Positions 62,829-64,000 of a DNA stretch of 64,000 bases are shown in pieces. How positions within the stretch are numbered: the stretch's first letter is position 1; each line of letters opens with the position of its first letter. The stretch is taken from assembly GCA_030323885.1 (NCBI GenBank), contig CM059198.1, positions 58,368,917-58,432,916 on the forward strand, written 5' to 3'. The DNA comes from Branchipolynoe longqiensis. Lineage: Eukaryota > Annelida > Polychaeta > Phyllodocida > Polynoidae. The notes beneath the pieces were generated by a model that searched no databases, had not been told where the DNA came from, and saw only the letters and a list, made by a program, of their open reading frames with translations. The position numbers and the translations under genes are program-made.

Positions 62829-63060
62829 CAACGTTGACGATGTTTAATTCATAAAGTCTGGCCGCTGCCTGGCCCACGGCGGCAGGCTTGGCAACCATTT
62901 AACAGTGGATGCTTTGTGACGATGGATTGTTAGTGACACGCGAATTTTACAACACTGCCATCTTGGCTGAGTTTTCGGCAGCTGCCCGTGTCGTAAATGA
63001 CAGCCGTTCACGCGGCCAACAAAAGACGTCAAATTGCATATTAGCTCCTGAAAAAATAAT
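62829..63060. other. no gene seen
   Basis: Unique sequence. Confidence 0.4.
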
Positions 63061-63069
63061 AAGCCAGTG

Positions 63070-63660
63070 GTGTTGGTGTGGGTGGGGGAGCGATGGAAGT
63101 GGGTGTTGGTGTGGATGTGGCTGGGTGTGGGGGGGGGGGGGGGTTCTGTTGATGATGTGTGTAGAGGAACAGTGAGAACACTGGTGGTGGTGTGACATTG
63201 GTGGTGGTGGTGGTGGTGTGTCATTGGTAGTTATGGTGTGACATTGGTCGTTGTGTGACATTGGTAGTTGTGTGACATTGGTAGTTGTGTGACATCGGTA
63301 GTGGTGTAACATTGGTAGTTGTGTGACATTGGTGGTGGTGGTGTGACATTGGTGGTGGTGGTGTGACATTGGTAGTTGTGTGACATTGGTGGTGGTGGTG
63401 TGACATTGGTGGTTGTGTGACATTGGTGGTGGTGTGACATTGGTAGTTGTGTGACATTGGTGGTGGTGTGACATTGGTGGTGGTGTGACATTGGTAGTTG
63501 TGTGACATTGGTGGTGGTATTACATTGGTGGTGGTGGTGGTGTGACATTGGTAGATGTGTGACATTGGTGGTAATGTGAAATTGGTAGTTGTGTGACATT
63601 GGTAGTGGTATTACATTGGTGGTGATGGTGTGACATTGGCGGTAATGTTTATGTATGTGA
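63070..63660. repeat. GTGTGACATTGGTGGTG minisatellite
   Basis: About 30 units of 18-24 bp, GTGTGACATTGGTRGTKG with optional extra GGT. Minus frames give SHNYQCHTTTNVT-type repeats of 114-175 codons; these are by-products. Confidence 0.92.
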
Positions 63661-63811
63661 CCTATATAGGTGTTGCATTACTGTTAATATCTGCAACCTG
63701 TATAGGTATCACATGAATGTTAATATAAACCTGGAGAAGCCTGGCTGTAAAGTAATCTACCATGACCCAACAACCCTCATGATCCTGAGCAAAACGAAAT
63801 ATCACGTGTTC

Positions 63812-64000
63812 CTTAAAGTTGCATAGTCCGATGGTTTTACGTTTTGGTAAATTTTCTGAGATAAATATATTAAATTGATCGTTATAATCTACCTTATTTC
63901 AGGTTGAAGTAACTTTTATTTTAAATGGATAAGTATTGAGATATTTGAAATTCAATCATGTAAACTTAGTTTTGGCAAACACGCCAAAACTCTGAGACCA
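63812..64000 (+). repeat. dispersed repeat E, copy 2, cut by window end
   Basis: Plus-strand partner of 21408-21594. Collinear to the last base, so the family extends beyond the window. Confidence 0.85.

Overview
The window is eukaryotic and looks like intergenic or heterochromatin-like DNA from an animal, probably a marine invertebrate. I found no host protein-coding gene, no intact tRNA gene and no operon-like layout. The sequence is a dense mosaic of tRNA-headed SINEs, short LTR elements, inverted-repeat DNA transposons, LINE stumps, a diverged 5S rRNA copy and many minisatellites. A 499-base run of N (24617-25115) marks an assembly gap. The animal assignment rests on LINE C-terminal peptides typical of metazoan non-LTR elements and on SINE architecture. 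A mollusc or other lophotrochozoan is a guess from the SINE tail sequence only.

Three families dominate. SINE-A (about 330 bp, Ser/Leu-type tRNA head, tail with a GATATGACCTTAGATGTTGC core and AACCAACC end) has more than 25 full or partial copies on both strands. Several have 9-12 bp target-site duplications. SINE-B (about 305 bp, another tRNA-type head) has three copies and one fragment. The third family is a miniature LTR element of about 500 bp. It has two ~182-bp direct repeats (TG...CA) around a ~138-bp non-coding internal part, with a TGG primer-binding-like start and a purine-rich end. All five complete copies (8638, 13055, 47005, 53487, 55728) are flanked by perfect 4-bp target duplications. 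Each LTR holds a nearly complete tRNA-like sequence with Pol III A and B boxes. This resembles, by analogy, the plant TRIM Cassandra, which carries a 5S gene in its LTR. It is the best candidate here for an undescribed system.

Layout: 1-800 TRIM remnant split by SINE-A; 1000-3340 GC-rich minisatellites; 4743-5600 a 117-bp satellite; 6311-6592 LINE stump; 6771-9153 SINEs and a TRIM; 10800-11250 CA-rich repeat; 12698-12982 LINE stump; 13055-13555 the youngest TRIM; 15380-17300 SINEs and GCTGCTCG-type repeats; 18540-21138 a 58-bp satellite followed by a 1.7-kb foldback element; 21408-27557 paired 575-bp TIR elements, the gap and a LINE stump; 28250-32945 nested SINEs; 33140-34340 a 1.2-kb pyrimidine tract; 34656-36480 tandem duplications and hairpins; 38489-39058 a TIR element; 39250-45430 CA, purine and pyrimidine tracts; 45500-50100 a TRIM, a TIR element and a CTCACTCCC-type repeat; 50180-53210 SINEs, a 5S-like copy and an AGGTCA array; 53487-56916 TRIMs, a CRE-rich duplication and a cluster of MITEs; 57585-64000 SINEs, a GGGGC tract, a GTGACATTGG repeat and a dispersed repeat cut by the window edge.

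These elements do not form a pathway. What links them is insertion history: nested insertions give relative ages, one DNA transposon carries a SINE tail, and three TIR families share one terminal signature.
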